This document shows, one piece after another, positions 21,617 to 33,400 of a stretch of DNA of 55,000 nucleotides. The notes below the pieces were generated by a model. The model was not told where the DNA came from. It saw nothing but the letters and a program-made list of their open reading frames with translations, and made no database searches. Source of the DNA: Guillardia theta CCMP2712 (Eukaryota; Cryptophyceae; Pyrenomonadales; Geminigeraceae); NCBI RefSeq assembly GCF_000315625.1, contig NW_005434662.1, positions 1 to 55,000 on the forward strand, given 5' to 3'. Both the position numbers and the translations under genes were made by a program. Position 1 is the first letter of the stretch. The number at the start of each line of letters is the position of its first letter.

Positions 21617-24435
21617 GATGATAGGAAAGTTTCTTCAAAGTTGATGAATGTAAAGACGTTAACGATTCACCTACACACAAGCTCGGCAACATCATGAATA
21701 ATACTCTGTGCGTGGTTGGATCAGCATTCATCATTCTGAATATGCATGGATGAGTTTCAACAAAAGCATCAGGAGGGCTGGAAGAGTAAAGTTAGCGCCC
21801 GAGGTCAACTTCAAGCACAAGAACCTGAGAGAAGCAACCCCGGCCTACTTCCCTCAGCTGAGTTCAAGACGATGGAGAACGTGCTGCAAGCAAAGATGAA
21901 AGTTTGGTAGGTGAGAGGTCCAGGCGCACCTGAAGGATTGTGTAGTCTGGTTGACTCCGCACGAGAAGGCATATGGCGCTCCTCCTACACGAAGGTTGTC
22001 AGGCTCACTAGCTCTAACGCTCCTTCGCCATGCCCTACCCAGTCGAAGCTTGCAATAGTCCAGCTGGACACCTGATGAGAGCTCAGATAAGGATCGCAGC
22101 TATTGCTCGGAACCTCGAGATCCATAGCGGTTGGCAGCGATGCTGTAGGAGAAAAGCGAATTCAGCCTAGGAGCAAGGGGATCAAGTGAGCAGAGAGGTA
22201 GAAAGAACCTGATCCCTGCAGAGAAATACGCTGCATCATCCCTAGTACGTTGGTGACTTCTTCTCCTCGCAACTTGCACGTGTCACCTTGCCAGCTCCAC
22301 TGTTGGTCCGTAAAGAGTCTGGATGGCTAGATCCAGGCTGCACGGCATGTCGTCCATGTACGATCCCCAGCACGGTCGTGCTCGAATGTTTGCAATTTTT
22401 GCTCTGCACTCTCCTCAATCGTAAACACGATTCAGAGCATCTAAGAACCTCGTCAACACGCCTGGGCATCGTGCTGTCGCTACTTCCACCGTAGCATTGA
22501 CCGGCATGTAGCACTCCCACGATGTAATACTGCTGCGAAATGAGCGATCGAATGTTGCACTGCATGTGCTGCAGTTCCATCACCCGACTCCTTGTCCTGC
22601 TGTATCGTTTGTGCTTCCAACATTGGATATCAAGATCGGTCTGCAGAAGTCAATGTCGAAGCTGCAGCCGTCAGGAACCTGAATGTGTCGCAATCAAGAT
22701 TAGCCAAGCCATCACAGCAAGAAGCTGTACATCCAAGAGATAGATGAAGAAATACTTGGAAGCTTTTTGAGAACAAGCGGCTTCCAGAGGCCATACTGTC
22801 CGAGTCGCGGCATAGCATGAATGCAGCAATAAAAAGGTTATACAAAGCATGATGTCGACAGCAACAGCCCTCTCCGCCGGTAGACGAAATGGAAGAAGCA
22901 CCATGCTGTCGAATACAGTCGCCGCTCTTGGAGACTAAGAGATTCAGAGACCGTAAGAGATAGGGAGATATGCCAGCATCGCCTGTAAAACTGATGGTGA
23001 GGCTCGAAACTGATGAGCGACATCAATGTTCATCATCATTGACAGTCAGGAATCAGTTAGAGTCAGTTCTCAAGTCACTGAGTGAATCCGAGCGGCCTGA
23101 CTCGCTTGAGGACCCTTGAAGTTTGTCGGCCCTGCAACGGTCGCCACCCTTCACTAAGCTTCAGCGGGGGGCGCTCACAGGCTTGGCAGGCAGGCAGCAC
23201 TAGCCGCTGAGCCGCTGAGGACCACTCCCCGGACTTCCGAGCAAGGCTCAGCGGCGGCTTGAAACCGTTACTTTCCCTTCCTGGACTCACTCGAGCGTCA
23301 GGGCAAGTCACTCCAGACGTTCTGCCTGTCTGATCGCACTGTCTCAGTGAAGTACTGATTGTCCTCGTACTACAAACAAGCCTGACGGTCGCGGCTTGAC
23401 AAGCTCTTCTCTCACAAGCAGTGAAGGCTGCGATTGAAATATCCTTTACTCAAACTGAGTTAAGTTAAAACTCAGTACGGAAATCTGTTGATCCGGATGA
23501 GATCGGCAGAACTTCAGTAGTCATCAGAGCCGGGTCGGGCGACCGGGCCCCGGCGAGATTCTTTTTAGCAAAATTTATCAGAGTCGCCTGTACTACGTTA
23601 CGTTGACCTCGCTACTACTACTGCTACTACTACTGCTACTACTACTGCTACTGCTGCTACTGATGCTACTGCTGCTACTGATACTACTGATACTACTCCT
23701 GGTACATATATATATATATTACTACTACACCTTGTCCTGGAGACTACTACCTCTACTGCTTTGGTACTACCCTCCCCCCTCGAGCACAAATTGGGTTGGG
23801 TCAAAATGAACCCCCGACCCCGTCATACAGATTGGGCAGTCCGCATCCCGTGTCGGAAACACGAGGGTGGAGGGGTGTAGACACCCTGGAGTCACAGCTC
23901 TCAGGTAGGGTGGGTGGATACGACAGCAGCAGAACTTCGAGAAGACTAGATTTAAAAAATGGTTTTATATCACAACAAAATTGATTCCACAAAACAGTGC
24001 AAGTTTCAAAATGAAGCGGAAATTTTACATATTTTGACTAAATTTCGGGAGATTTGGAGAAGCCTGTCTAAGCCGAGCCACGTGTGCCAATCAGCAATGG
24101 AATAAATAATCTAGACCTTCTCTCGAACTACCCCTACCCTCTAATTCAGACAAAATATTGACAATCAGATGGAACATTTTAATCACCGTCCACTCCTTCA
24201 AGAACAGAGTTGGCGTACCCAGATGAAAAGTTTTTTTTGGGAGGGTTTAGATGCCGGATTGGACGCTCTTCATACCACCGTCTTGCAGGGATCCATACTT
24301 TTTTTTAACGAAATGAAGGGCCCATCCAATGGAGGGGGGTGGGGCATGTCAAAAGCGACCTAGATGCGGGGGTGGGGTGGGTTGGGGGGAAAGGCGGGAA
24401 AAGAAGTGTGAGGAGCTTCGGACACAGCACGCGCC
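21617..24435. other. Intergenic region between PUF60 and HSP70 genes
   Basis: 21640-23030 shows no convincing gene on either strand. 23080-23580 is moderately GC-rich with CAAGTCACTGAGTGA and fragments of the dispersed repeat (GATTGTCCTCGTACT at 23348; TTTACTCAAACTGAGTTAAGTT near 23455). A trinucleotide microsatellite follows. 24120-24420 carries CCCCTACCC-type then GGGTGGGG-type tracts just upstream of HSP70. I could not identify a clear heat-shock element. Confidence 0.5.
23603..23725. repeat. (CTA/CTG)n and (TA)n microsatellite
   Basis: CTACTACTG-type trinucleotides from about 23603 to 23700, then (AT)8 near 23706-23722. The poly-Leu reading frame here is an artefact. Confidence 0.95.
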
Positions 24436-25278
24436 ATGTCCAACAAGGTACGCCACGCGTTGATAAGAGAAGGATGTAAACCCTACTGCTCCTTGTGTCT
24501 GCTTCTATGCAGGCACAGTTGTTTTGCTCGTCTGTTTTGTATTCCCTCTCTGTTTTAGCATACATTCGTAATGCTTTACTTTCCGAATATTGCCGTTGCT
24601 TGCTGTTGAGCCTTGCTGACTTGCTTGTAACAGAAAATTGATGGCCCAGCCATTGGCATTGACCTTGGAACCACCTACTCCTGCGTAGGAATTTGGCAAA
24701 ATGAACGTGTGGAGATCATCGCCAACGACCAGGGCAACAGGACTACTCCATCGTGGGTTGCCTTCACAGAGTCAGAACGCCTTATCGGAGACGCTGCCAA
24801 GAACCAGGCTGCGATGAATCCCCACAACACCATTTTCGATGCCAAGCGTCTCATCGGTCGCAAGATGGATGATCCCTCCCTCCAGGCTGACTTGAAGCAC
24901 TTTCCATTCAAGGTTGTCACCAAGGATGGCAAGCCTCATATCCAGGCCGAATACAAGGGAGAGAATAAGACCTTCTCTCCTGAGGAAATCTCCTCTATGA
25001 TTCTCACCAAGATGAAGGAGACCTCTGAGGCCTATTTGGGTAAGGAGGTCAAGCACGCTGTCATCACCGTTCCAGCCTACTTCAACGACTCCCAGCGTCA
25101 GGCCACCAAAGATGCTGGCTTGATTGCTGGTCTCAACGTTCTTCGTATCATCAACGAGCCTACTGCTGCTGCCATTGCCTACGGTCTCGAGAAGAAGGGT
25201 AGCGGAGAGCGTAACATCTTGATCTATGATCTTGGAGGTGGTACTTTCGATGTTTCTCTTTTGACCATCGACGATGGA

Positions 25279-25313
<35 letters not shown>

Positions 25314-26577
25314 CTTGGGAGGAGAGGACTTCGACAATCGTTTGGTTCAGTTTGTTCTCCAAGAATTCAAGAGGAAGCACAAGAAGGATCCATCTGAGAA
25401 CGCTCGTGCTCTTCGTCGTATCAGGACGGCTTGTGAGCGAGCCAAGCGAACCCTGTCATCAGCGGCCAACACTACCATTGAGGTTGATTCCTGCTTCGAG
25501 GGAATTGATTTCTACACCAACATCACTCGCGCCAAGTTTGAGGAACTTTGTTCTGACTTGTTCCGTGGAACCCTCGACCCTGTCGATCGCGTTTTGAGGG
25601 ATTCCAAGATTTCTAAAGGCCAGGTCCACGAGATCGTTCTTGTCGGAGGTTCAACTCGTATTCCCAAGGTCCAGTCTCTCCTTCAGGACTTCTTCAATGG
25701 CAAGGAGTTGAACAAGAGCATCAATCCAGATGAGGCCGTTGCCTACGGAGCTGCTGTTCAGGCTGCCATCTTGGCTGGAGTCGACTCTGAGAAGACGCAG
25801 GATCTTCTTCTTCTTGATGTTGCTCCCTTGTCCCTCGGTATCGAGACTGCCGGAGGTGTGATGACTAAGCTCATTGAGCGCAACACCACCATTCCCTGCA
25901 AGAAGTCCCAGGTCTTCTCCACGTATGCGGACAATCAGCCTGGTGTGCTCATCCAGGTTTATGAAGGAGAGCGTCAGATGACTAAGGACAACAATCTTCT
26001 TGGCAAGTTCCAGTTGGATGGAATTCCCCCTGCCCCTCGTGGTGTTCCACAGATCGAGGTGTCGTTCGATCTCGATGCCAACGGTATCATGAACGTTTCG
26101 GCCCAAGACAAGTCCACCGGCAAGCAGAACAAGATCACCATCACTAATGACAAGGGTCGTCTCAGCCAGGATGACATTGAGCGCATGGTCAAGGAGGCTG
26201 AGCGCTTCAAGGAGGAGGACGAGAGGCAGCGCAAGAAGGTTGACGCTAAGAACTCTCTTGAGAACTACGCTTATTCTCTCAAGAACACGCTCAACGACGA
26301 GAAGGTTGCTGGCAAGCTCGACGAATCAGACAAGTCTTCGCTCACCAGCAAAATTGACGAGACCATCTCTTGGTTGGAGAGCAATGCCAATGCTGAAGTT
26401 GAAGAGTTCGAGGCAAAGCAGAAGGCTCTGGAGGGTGTCGCCATGCCCATCATGACCAAGCTCTACCAGGGTGGAGGAATGCCTGATATGGGCGGCGGCA
26501 TGCCTGACATGAGTGGTGGTGCTCCTCCTTCTGGTGCTGGTGGCGCTGGCGGACCTCACATCGAGGAGGTCGACTAA
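24436..26577 (+). CDS. HSP70: Cytosolic HSP70 chaperone
   Basis: ATP-driven cytosolic/nuclear chaperone. Exon 1 (24436-24447) encodes only MSNK; a 186-nt intron ends at 24633; exon 2 (24634-26577) gives a total of 651 residues. All three HSP70 signatures are present: IDLGTTYS at residues 13-20, [12 protein letters not shown] near 200 and the [13 protein letters not shown] motif near 340. The C-terminus has [13 protein letters not shown] repeats and ends in EEVD, the TPR-cochaperone docking motif of cytosolic members, so this is neither the ER (HDEL) nor the organelle form. Codon use is visibly more uniform (GTC, CTC, AAG, GCT) than in neighbouring genes, as expected for high expression. Convergent with the TPR gene, 106 bp apart. 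Confidence 0.98.
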
Positions 26578-26683
26578 GTCGTACAACATCTTCAACTCCT
26601 GTACTAGTAATAAATGATTTCGATATCATTCATATGCAGTGGTTTGTCTTGATTGGTGCACACATTTCGGTTATTTCTTGATA

Positions 26684-28360
26684 TCACTTCTTTCCCAAGA
26701 AAAGTGCCATGTTGGCAACCATGGCGGGTGGCCATCGGCGCACAGTGGACAGCCAATCAAGGTCTCTGCAGACTAGTCACAGAAAAGTCTACCTGGAGAT
26801 AAGGGATTGCCTGTAGAGACTGCATCCTGTCTGGATCTTGTTGCATGCGAATTCCCACTGGATTCAAATCAGAACCTCCCCTTCTAGGTTGCTTTCACCT
26901 CCGACTCAGCAGTCTCGCGATCCCCCGCACTCCATGCGATGGCGGCAAGAGCAACGTGCATGTCCGTGTAACCTGACAACTTATGACCATTTACAGCACA
27001 TTCCATCAAACAGTGTTACCGGGATTTCTCCGGATGATGTCCGACATCATCTGTTAGAGGCATCAGTACTAGTTGGTAGCGTAATCGCTTTTTTTTTACC
27101 TTGGTAGCTTCTTTCGTCTGTCCGACCTGTAGGTGGTGCAATGGGTCAGCAGTGAACATGGTCAACCTCAAATCATCTGCCTGGTAGAGAGCGAGCGCAT
27201 AATTCGCTCTCACGTCCAGTGCTCGAGCTTCATCTCTGAGCTGCGAATGCCAGGCGGTCAGTATGAGGAAGGAGGACGGCGAGAGATGTCATCGAACTAC
27301 CGCGACAAACAATCGGTCGGAAGCTTCGTAGTCCACCAGTGCCTCATCTTGCAATGTTTAGACCCCACCGAGCTCAGGTTCAGCTCTCACTATATTTCCC
27401 CAGCTTGGCAAGAGCGTTCGCGCGAAAGGTGAGGACGTAAGGATTAACGCCTGTGAAGGATCATGCAGGAAAGAGGTCCTCCACTCGACCTTGCTCTCGA
27501 CCTCCTCCCCACAGTTGGATGGCGCGAGAGTAATCTGAGGTGAGATGAGACAAGGAGATTCGCATCACACAACACGACCTTGGATTGCATCTTCCCAGTT
27601 GCCCAACCCTTCACTACACAATCCTCGCTGTCTCCTTGTCTCAATGCACATGCCTCATCTTGCATGCCTCACCTGAACGAAGGTGTCTGGGTACTCCATG
27701 TATATAGCCTTTCCATTCTTCTCCTGTAGCCACCATGAGCATATCTCTCTTTAGCTTCAGTTCAACATTCCTTTTGCCCTTCCTCCATGATCGCTAGGAC
27801 TGTGTCGTAATCCTGCATCGGCGGCCTTGAGCAGGTACACAAGATTTTTCTAGTTCACCTGCTTGGCCTCTGAGAACCGTTTCAGATCCACCCGAGCATT
27901 TGCTCGAAACTGGAAACAGCATCATGAACATTGAGCGGGAGTGAGTGTGAGACACCTTGAAGAGCTCTGCCAACTCATCACGAGGACGCTTCATGCGTTG
28001 CCAGCGCTCGATCGCTGAGGAGAACAAACTCTCGGCTTCAGGCAGTCTCTTCCCATCGAACGCTCTGATGCCTCGCTGCACTATCTCTATGTCTTCATCT
28101 TGCGGCTTGTCCCACTTGACCTCCGCTGTCGCTGCACGGACGGGCAGCGACGCGGCTACGCAGATACCGACAAAAGCACGACGAGACCATTGAAGGGTCG
28201 CTTTGTCCCGAGCAGTGCAGGAGAGGGCCTGCAAGGGTCGGGAGGGAAGGCTCTTGAGCAGCCACAGAGGAGAGAGAGGAGACAGGAGGGGGGCTCGCAG
28301 AACGAAGGAGTCAACCGAGGACAGAAGCAGCACGATCCCCAAGACGCTTCTTTCCGCCAT
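26684..28360 (-). CDS. Thylakoid-lumen TPR protein, nucleus-encoded
   Basis: Fourteen exons rebuilt: 28360-27956, 27909-27859, 27812-~27795, 27723-27673, 27627-27579, 27534-27490, 27450-27391, 27347-27301, 27240-27181, 27126-27100, 27050-27020, 26972-26899, 26857-26811, 26765-26684; about 348 residues. The N-terminus has three addresses: an ER signal (residues 1-18) cleaved before Phe19, a Ser/Leu/Arg-rich transit peptide, and a twin-arginine lumen signal (SRRAF at 59-63, hydrophobic run, cleavage near RAATA at 75-79). The mature part has TPR repeats and YPDTFVQRG, GVNPYVLTFRANALAKLG, AAIAW, WEFACNKI.TGC and DLDWL..VRRWPP motifs that I recall from a conserved plant and algal chloroplast TPR family. 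Introns 27180-27127 and 26810-26766 use GC-AG ends. The exon 3/4 junction is the only unsettled one. Confidence 0.88.
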
Positions 28361-28764
28361 GATAAGCCCTTTAAAACTCCCAGATGTATCGCTCATACTT
28401 CCATAGTACGGCGGCCCGGCCCGCCGAACGGTCCGGTCACGGGAGTCCGGCAGACCCGGCCGCCGGCCGCCGGGGCCCGCGTCACCGTGGCACGCCCGGC
28501 TGACGGCGTGCGGGAGTCGGCCGTCACGGCCCGGCGTGACCCGGCCCAACTAAAAGTTGAGCGACGGGTGACCCCGTACCCGGAACAGTCACGGCGGATC
28601 ATGGCGAGTCAGGGCTGCGGCCACCGGGTGCCCGGCGGCCAGCCTGGCAGGCCGCGCCGGGGCCCTCCGACTGCGGCAGCACTGGCCGGGGCCGCCGAGT
28701 GCCACGGTGTCTGGAGTCCCGGCCCGGGAGAAGCCAGGGCGGGCCGCCCGGCGCGGCAGCAGGC

Positions 28765-28769
28765 CCGCC

Positions 28770-28822
<53 letters not shown>
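28765..28822. repeat. (GCC)n trinucleotide repeat
   Basis: About 18 GCC units within the GC-rich island. The poly-Pro, poly-Ala and poly-Gly frames it creates are artefacts. Confidence 0.95.
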
Positions 28823-28824
<2 letters not shown>

Positions 28825-29029
28825 ATGAGCCTATGATGCCCGGCGGGCCGGGGTCGGACGGTCCGGAGCCGTCACGGCGACGGTCCGTCGGGACTGGGAG
28901 TTCCGAGTCCGATGCCATGATGATGACCCTCACTGAAATCAGACTCAGTCTGACTCAGTGGCGCGGGGGCCGGGTCACTCCGATGATGATCATAGCCTAG
29001 TAGCGGGCGGCGTCACGGTGTGACAGTCA

Positions 29030-29191
29030 TCTTTACTCAAAGTTAAGTTAAAGATCAGTACGAGGACAATCAGGAGAGTCGAGGAGGCTTGACCCTGACA
29101 CTGTCGCACAGGCCAAACGGCGATCAGAAGAGAAAAGACAGCGAGAACCAAACGGGCCCAATCCGGCCAACTGCTGTCCCCCAAACTTAAC
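29030..29191 (-). repeat. Dispersed repeat, copy 3 (reverse)
   Basis: 162-bp reverse-complement copy of 10802-10956 with both ends intact (TCTTTACTCAAAGTTAAGT ... CTGTCCCCCAAACTTAAC). It is flanked on both sides by GTGACAGTCA-like words, which may be a target-site duplication. Confidence 0.9.
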
Positions 29192-29514
29192 TGACAGTCA
29201 CTGACTCGGTGCCGGCGGCGCACTCCGCAGTGCCCGGCCACCGTTCGGTACGGTGCCCGGTGGTCAAACGGCGGGCCGGGGCCGTGACCGTGACTGCAGT
29301 AGTGCTCCCGGGCCAGCCTCAGCGAGTTTGTGCGGAGTCAGCAAACTTGACTCGTACCCGTTACAGTCTGTTTGTGTGCGATCGGAACCTCAAATAAATT
29401 TTGAAATCACCTCTGGTTATTTCATGTTTTAAAGCAAAAAATCAAAGCCTGCTCTCAAATTTCAATTTGAGTTTGCATGGCCGGGATGCCTGTGCGTGGA
29501 GAAGGTTGAAGGAG

Positions 29515-29790
29515 GAAGGGAGGGAGGGAGAGACAGAGACAGAGACAGAGACAGAGACAGAGACAGAGACAGAGACAGAGACAGAGACTGGCAGGCAGGC
29601 AGGCACAGAGACAGAGACAGAGACTGGCAGGCAGGCAGGCAGGGGTGGGGGGGGGGGAGAGGGAGGGAGGGAGGGAGGGAGGGAGGGAGGGGAGGAGGGA
29701 AGAGAGAGAGACAGAGGCAGCCAGGCAGCCAGGCAGGGGGGGGGAGGGAGCGAGGGAGCGAGGGAGCGAGGGAGAGAGAGAGACAGGTTG
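29515..29790. repeat. Compound purine microsatellite
   Basis: (GACAGA)n, (GGCA)n, (GACAGA)n, (GGCA)n, G-run, (GGGA)n, GGCAGCCA units and (GAGCGAGG)n in succession. Not a CRISPR array: there are no unique spacers. Confidence 0.95.
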
Positions 29791-30411
29791 GTAGATGCTG
29801 GTGAATTTGACGACATTGTGAGAGGAAGAAAAAGGCAGCATCCTTAAGATCACAGTGTTGATGTATATAGAATCATTGGCTTCTCAAGACTTTTAGTGGG
29901 AGCAAGGAAGGCAGGAGGATGTGCGAAGGCAAGGTGAACAAATCGACGATGATGTTGAGGACAGAAGCGAAAGCGATGCTGATTTGGGAAGGATGATTAA
30001 GATTAAAACAGAAGATGCTTCAGACGATTAGAGTAATAGGGCATAAGATATAATTAGAAGACAAGCATGGCTTTGCCATGTCAGATGGGCTTGAGAAAAG
30101 CGATTGGAAGCCGGCAGAGTAGACGATGAAGATGTGTGCACGTCTGACATGGAGGAGAGGTCATTTAGAAAGGAACAAGGCAATCAGAGCATTGGTTTTA
30201 TATGGCGTTGAATGCCAACAAGACTCAGTCTGTTGAGCCTATTTGCCCTCAATTAGAGGCTCACTTTGACATCAAACAAGCAGGTCATTTCATGAACATC
30301 AAGAAAAACTCTCCAAACATCGGGCAGATCTGACATCCGTTTCATCACACTGTTCCCATGTTTTCTTAGAAGTGAGTTCTCCAAGGTTTCTCAGCAGTTT
30401 GAGCAGTCGAC

Positions 30412-33400
30412 ATGAAGAAGCTCTTGAAAGTAGCAAGTTTTGGGATGTCAAGATCCAAGAACAAGGGTTCTAAAGACAAGGCGGCTTCAAGTGATGTTGC
30501 ACCGCAGAACAATCAGGAGGTGCAAAAAGCTTCTTCTCAACCTCCTCAGCAGATTGCAAGTGTGCAGAAGCAAACAGTCCCTGCGCTAGATCTTGCTCGG
30601 GCTGAACGACAGCGAGATATGGAAGAGAAATCGAGTACGAACCAGTCCTACACCTCTGACAAGATGCATAAGGCTCAGAACAGCAGTCAGACAACGCATG
30701 AAACTGCTGTACTTGCAGAGGAGAAGCTGAAGAAAGATGCAGCGAGGAAGGAGGAGGCGAACAATCAAAGAGACGAGAATCTTGAGAGAGCAATCAACGA
30801 TTCGATGGATTTCCTCGCCAATGAGGGTCTCAACTCTCCTGGTCTTTTCAAGGAGAAATGTAGCGAGCAACTCAAGGTTTCTGTGATGCAGGCAATCCTG
30901 GCAGGAAAACAAGTCGATTTCATCTCAATGAACAATGCAGCTTTGGCGACGACCATACTCGAAGAGTGCTTCATGCACAGTAGCTCTCCGATCTTTCCTG
31001 TCAAGTTGTTGGATCCCTTATACGAAGCCATGTGTATCCAGGGGGTGAAGAAATCGCATGCTCGAGTTCAGAGCATCCTCCTAGAAGCGATCCAGACGAA
31101 CACGCTCTCGCCCGTCTTCCTCAATCTCCTTGGATTGCTCAACCTTGTCGTGCAACACTCGGATCATAATCACTTCACCTTACATGACGCTTCCGAGCAC
31201 TTCGCACGCTTCATGGCGCAAGACAAGCAACAAGTGCTGTCGAACGGCGATCGCAACGAGCGGGCAACTCAAGCAGCTGTCGTCCTCAAGGAGCTCATTG
31301 AGCATGTCTACACCATGTTCCCTTCTCCCAACGCCCAAGAAGAGCCCTCAGCTGGCGCAGCATCTGCCGATCACCAGCAGGCAACCGAGACATCTACTGC
31401 TGACGATGAGGATGCCGAGAGCAAGACCGAGGCGCTGGAGACGCATGCCAACGATAACCAATGGGTTCACTTCCCTGAACCTGAACGCCCCTCACAAGAA
31501 GAGGATGCCACAGCACCCGTGGAAAGTTTTGACGAGCATAGAGATGATTCTCTTGTCAGCTCCAGCGATGCTGGGCAAGACGTCGAGCAGTCGCTCAAGC
31601 AGCCAGCAGCGACGGGGGAAGAGGATGCGCAAGAAGAGTTTGTGCCTGTTGACTTCACAGCCATCGCCAAGTTCAACTATGACGCCACTGAGAGCGACGA
31701 GCTGACGCTTCGGAAGGGAGACAAGATCAAGCTGACGCATCGAGTCTCGTGGGATCATGACACTGACCAGGGCTGGTACATCGGGCGGATCGGGGACAGG
31801 AGCGGGCATCTCCCCTCAACGCACATTCAGATCGTTTACGAGGACGTGTTCGAGGACGAGGGGGCTGAGCCTATGACTGAAGCGATGGATGCTGAGGCGG
31901 GGCCAGCATCCGAGCCTCCCAATCAAGGAGAAGCCTCGGGATCTGACGAGCAAGACGCCATGGGCGAGAGCGAAGCGCCCAGCAGTCAACGTCCTCAGCT
32001 CGCGGATATGCATGACGAAGAAGACAAGGAGACAAGCGTCGACATGGAGTGGAATGATGATGGCAAGCACAAGGAGCTGGAAGGCAACAGCAAGACGGAG
32101 GATGAAGAGTCGTTAGTTGCCTCGCTGTCAAAGAGGGAGAGCGATAAGGAGTCGTTCGAACTCGACGCGAATCATCCGTCGCCCATGGAACATGAAGATG
32201 CCGAGTCGCTCGATCTTTCAAGAAATCTACATCTGGATCAGTATGACGTGCTTCTCGCTAGTGCCACAAGGTGTTGTTGGATACTTCCACGCTGCTGTTC
32301 TGATTTTCTTGCAGTGACGTCGAGGAGAGCCAGCACAGCAAGGAGTACGTCACGGCAACCCTTGAGCTTGTCGACGGAGCACATCCTGAGATCAGAGGGA
32401 CGGAGGTGGGAGGGAAGGTGCCCCAGGAGATCGCCTACTTCGACGACCTCCAACGTGATCTCATAGGAAGCCTCTTTGACGCGAGCTGCAGCCTCGAACA
32501 GAAGAGCTCGACCAACTCTGTGATCGACGACAAGCTCAAGAGGGCCTGGAAAGACGCCTTGACCCAGTACGTGAACAAGAACAAGTCAAACGACAGGCTG
32601 CCCAAGCAGGAAGCAGCCCCGAACCCTCGGAGGCTCGTCAAAGCTGACTCCTTCTCTTCGAGCGTGATGCGCATGACCAAGAGTGCTCGGATAAAAGACG
32701 AAGAGAAGCGAACGAGGATCGAGCAGCTGAAGCAGCAAAGCGTGCAGGCTGCGAGCGCGAAGCAGGCAGCTTCTCTCAAGTCGCAGGACACGAAGAAACT
32801 CTCTCTTCAGACGGAGGTGTACTCCAAGACCACTCAGCGACCTCAGCCACGTCCCTGGAGGAACCCTCCCAGCGGGTTCAAGGCGTCCTCCTCCCAGAAG
32901 GTGCCCAGGTATGTTGACCCCGACGTTGTCATGGAGAGATGGAGGAAAGAGTGGGAGGAGAAGGTCATGAACGACCCGGACGTCAAGTTCCCCTCAGCGG
33001 CTGACAGCAGCAGCTACGCAGAACGTCTGCGGAGCTTCTCGCACTCGTTGGATGGCTCTGATGACAAGCCGGTGGAGCAGGAGGCGTCTACCTCGCTCTC
33101 GCTCTCGCTCTCTCAAGTCCATCAGATCCGTGAGAGTCAACGCGAGCGCATCAAGGAGTACAACAGAGCCCTGGTGAGCACCCCGAGGCCCAAGTCTCGT
33201 CCTGCTACTTCCAGGCACAGCGATGGAGGCTCTTCGGTCACGGTGGAGCAGCAGGCCGACAGACGGTCTGAGCGAGCTCGCTCGTTGAGCGCCGGGAGGG
33301 CTCGGTTAGAAGACGCTGAGGTCAGCGACGGGGATCGAAAGCCCCGGAAACGAGAGCTTATGAGCGAGAACGCTGCCGTCAGACACATCGCTCGCCAACG

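Larger units (their letters stand above)
28361..30411. other. Divergent intergenic region with GC island and microsatellites
   Basis: 28390-29020 is a GC-rich island with CGGCCCGG words, GTCACGG motifs and a (GCC)n run. A reversed dispersed-repeat copy follows, then another short GC-rich patch (29200-29320), a compound microsatellite (29515-29790) and AT-balanced 5' flank of the gene at 30412. No gene seen. Confidence 0.6.

Noticed and set aside
22671-22904. Minus-strand frame with a signal-peptide-like start
   Set aside because: The composition is that of chance hydrophobic translation; no splice partners or family pattern in the surrounding 2 kb.
24436-26577. Bacterial origin of the HSP70 gene
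   Set aside because: The EEVD end, GGMP repeats and an intron after the fourth codon mark a eukaryotic cytosolic HSP70.
27133-27432. 99-residue plus-strand frame
   Set aside because: It is antisense to several well-supported exons of the lumen TPR gene.
28589-28933. Poly-Gly, poly-Pro and poly-Ala frames
   Set aside because: All arise from the (GCC)n run in a GC-rich island.
29515-29790. Regular repeats resembling a CRISPR array
   Set aside because: Repeats are 4-8 bp units in direct contact with no unique spacers; this is a compound microsatellite.
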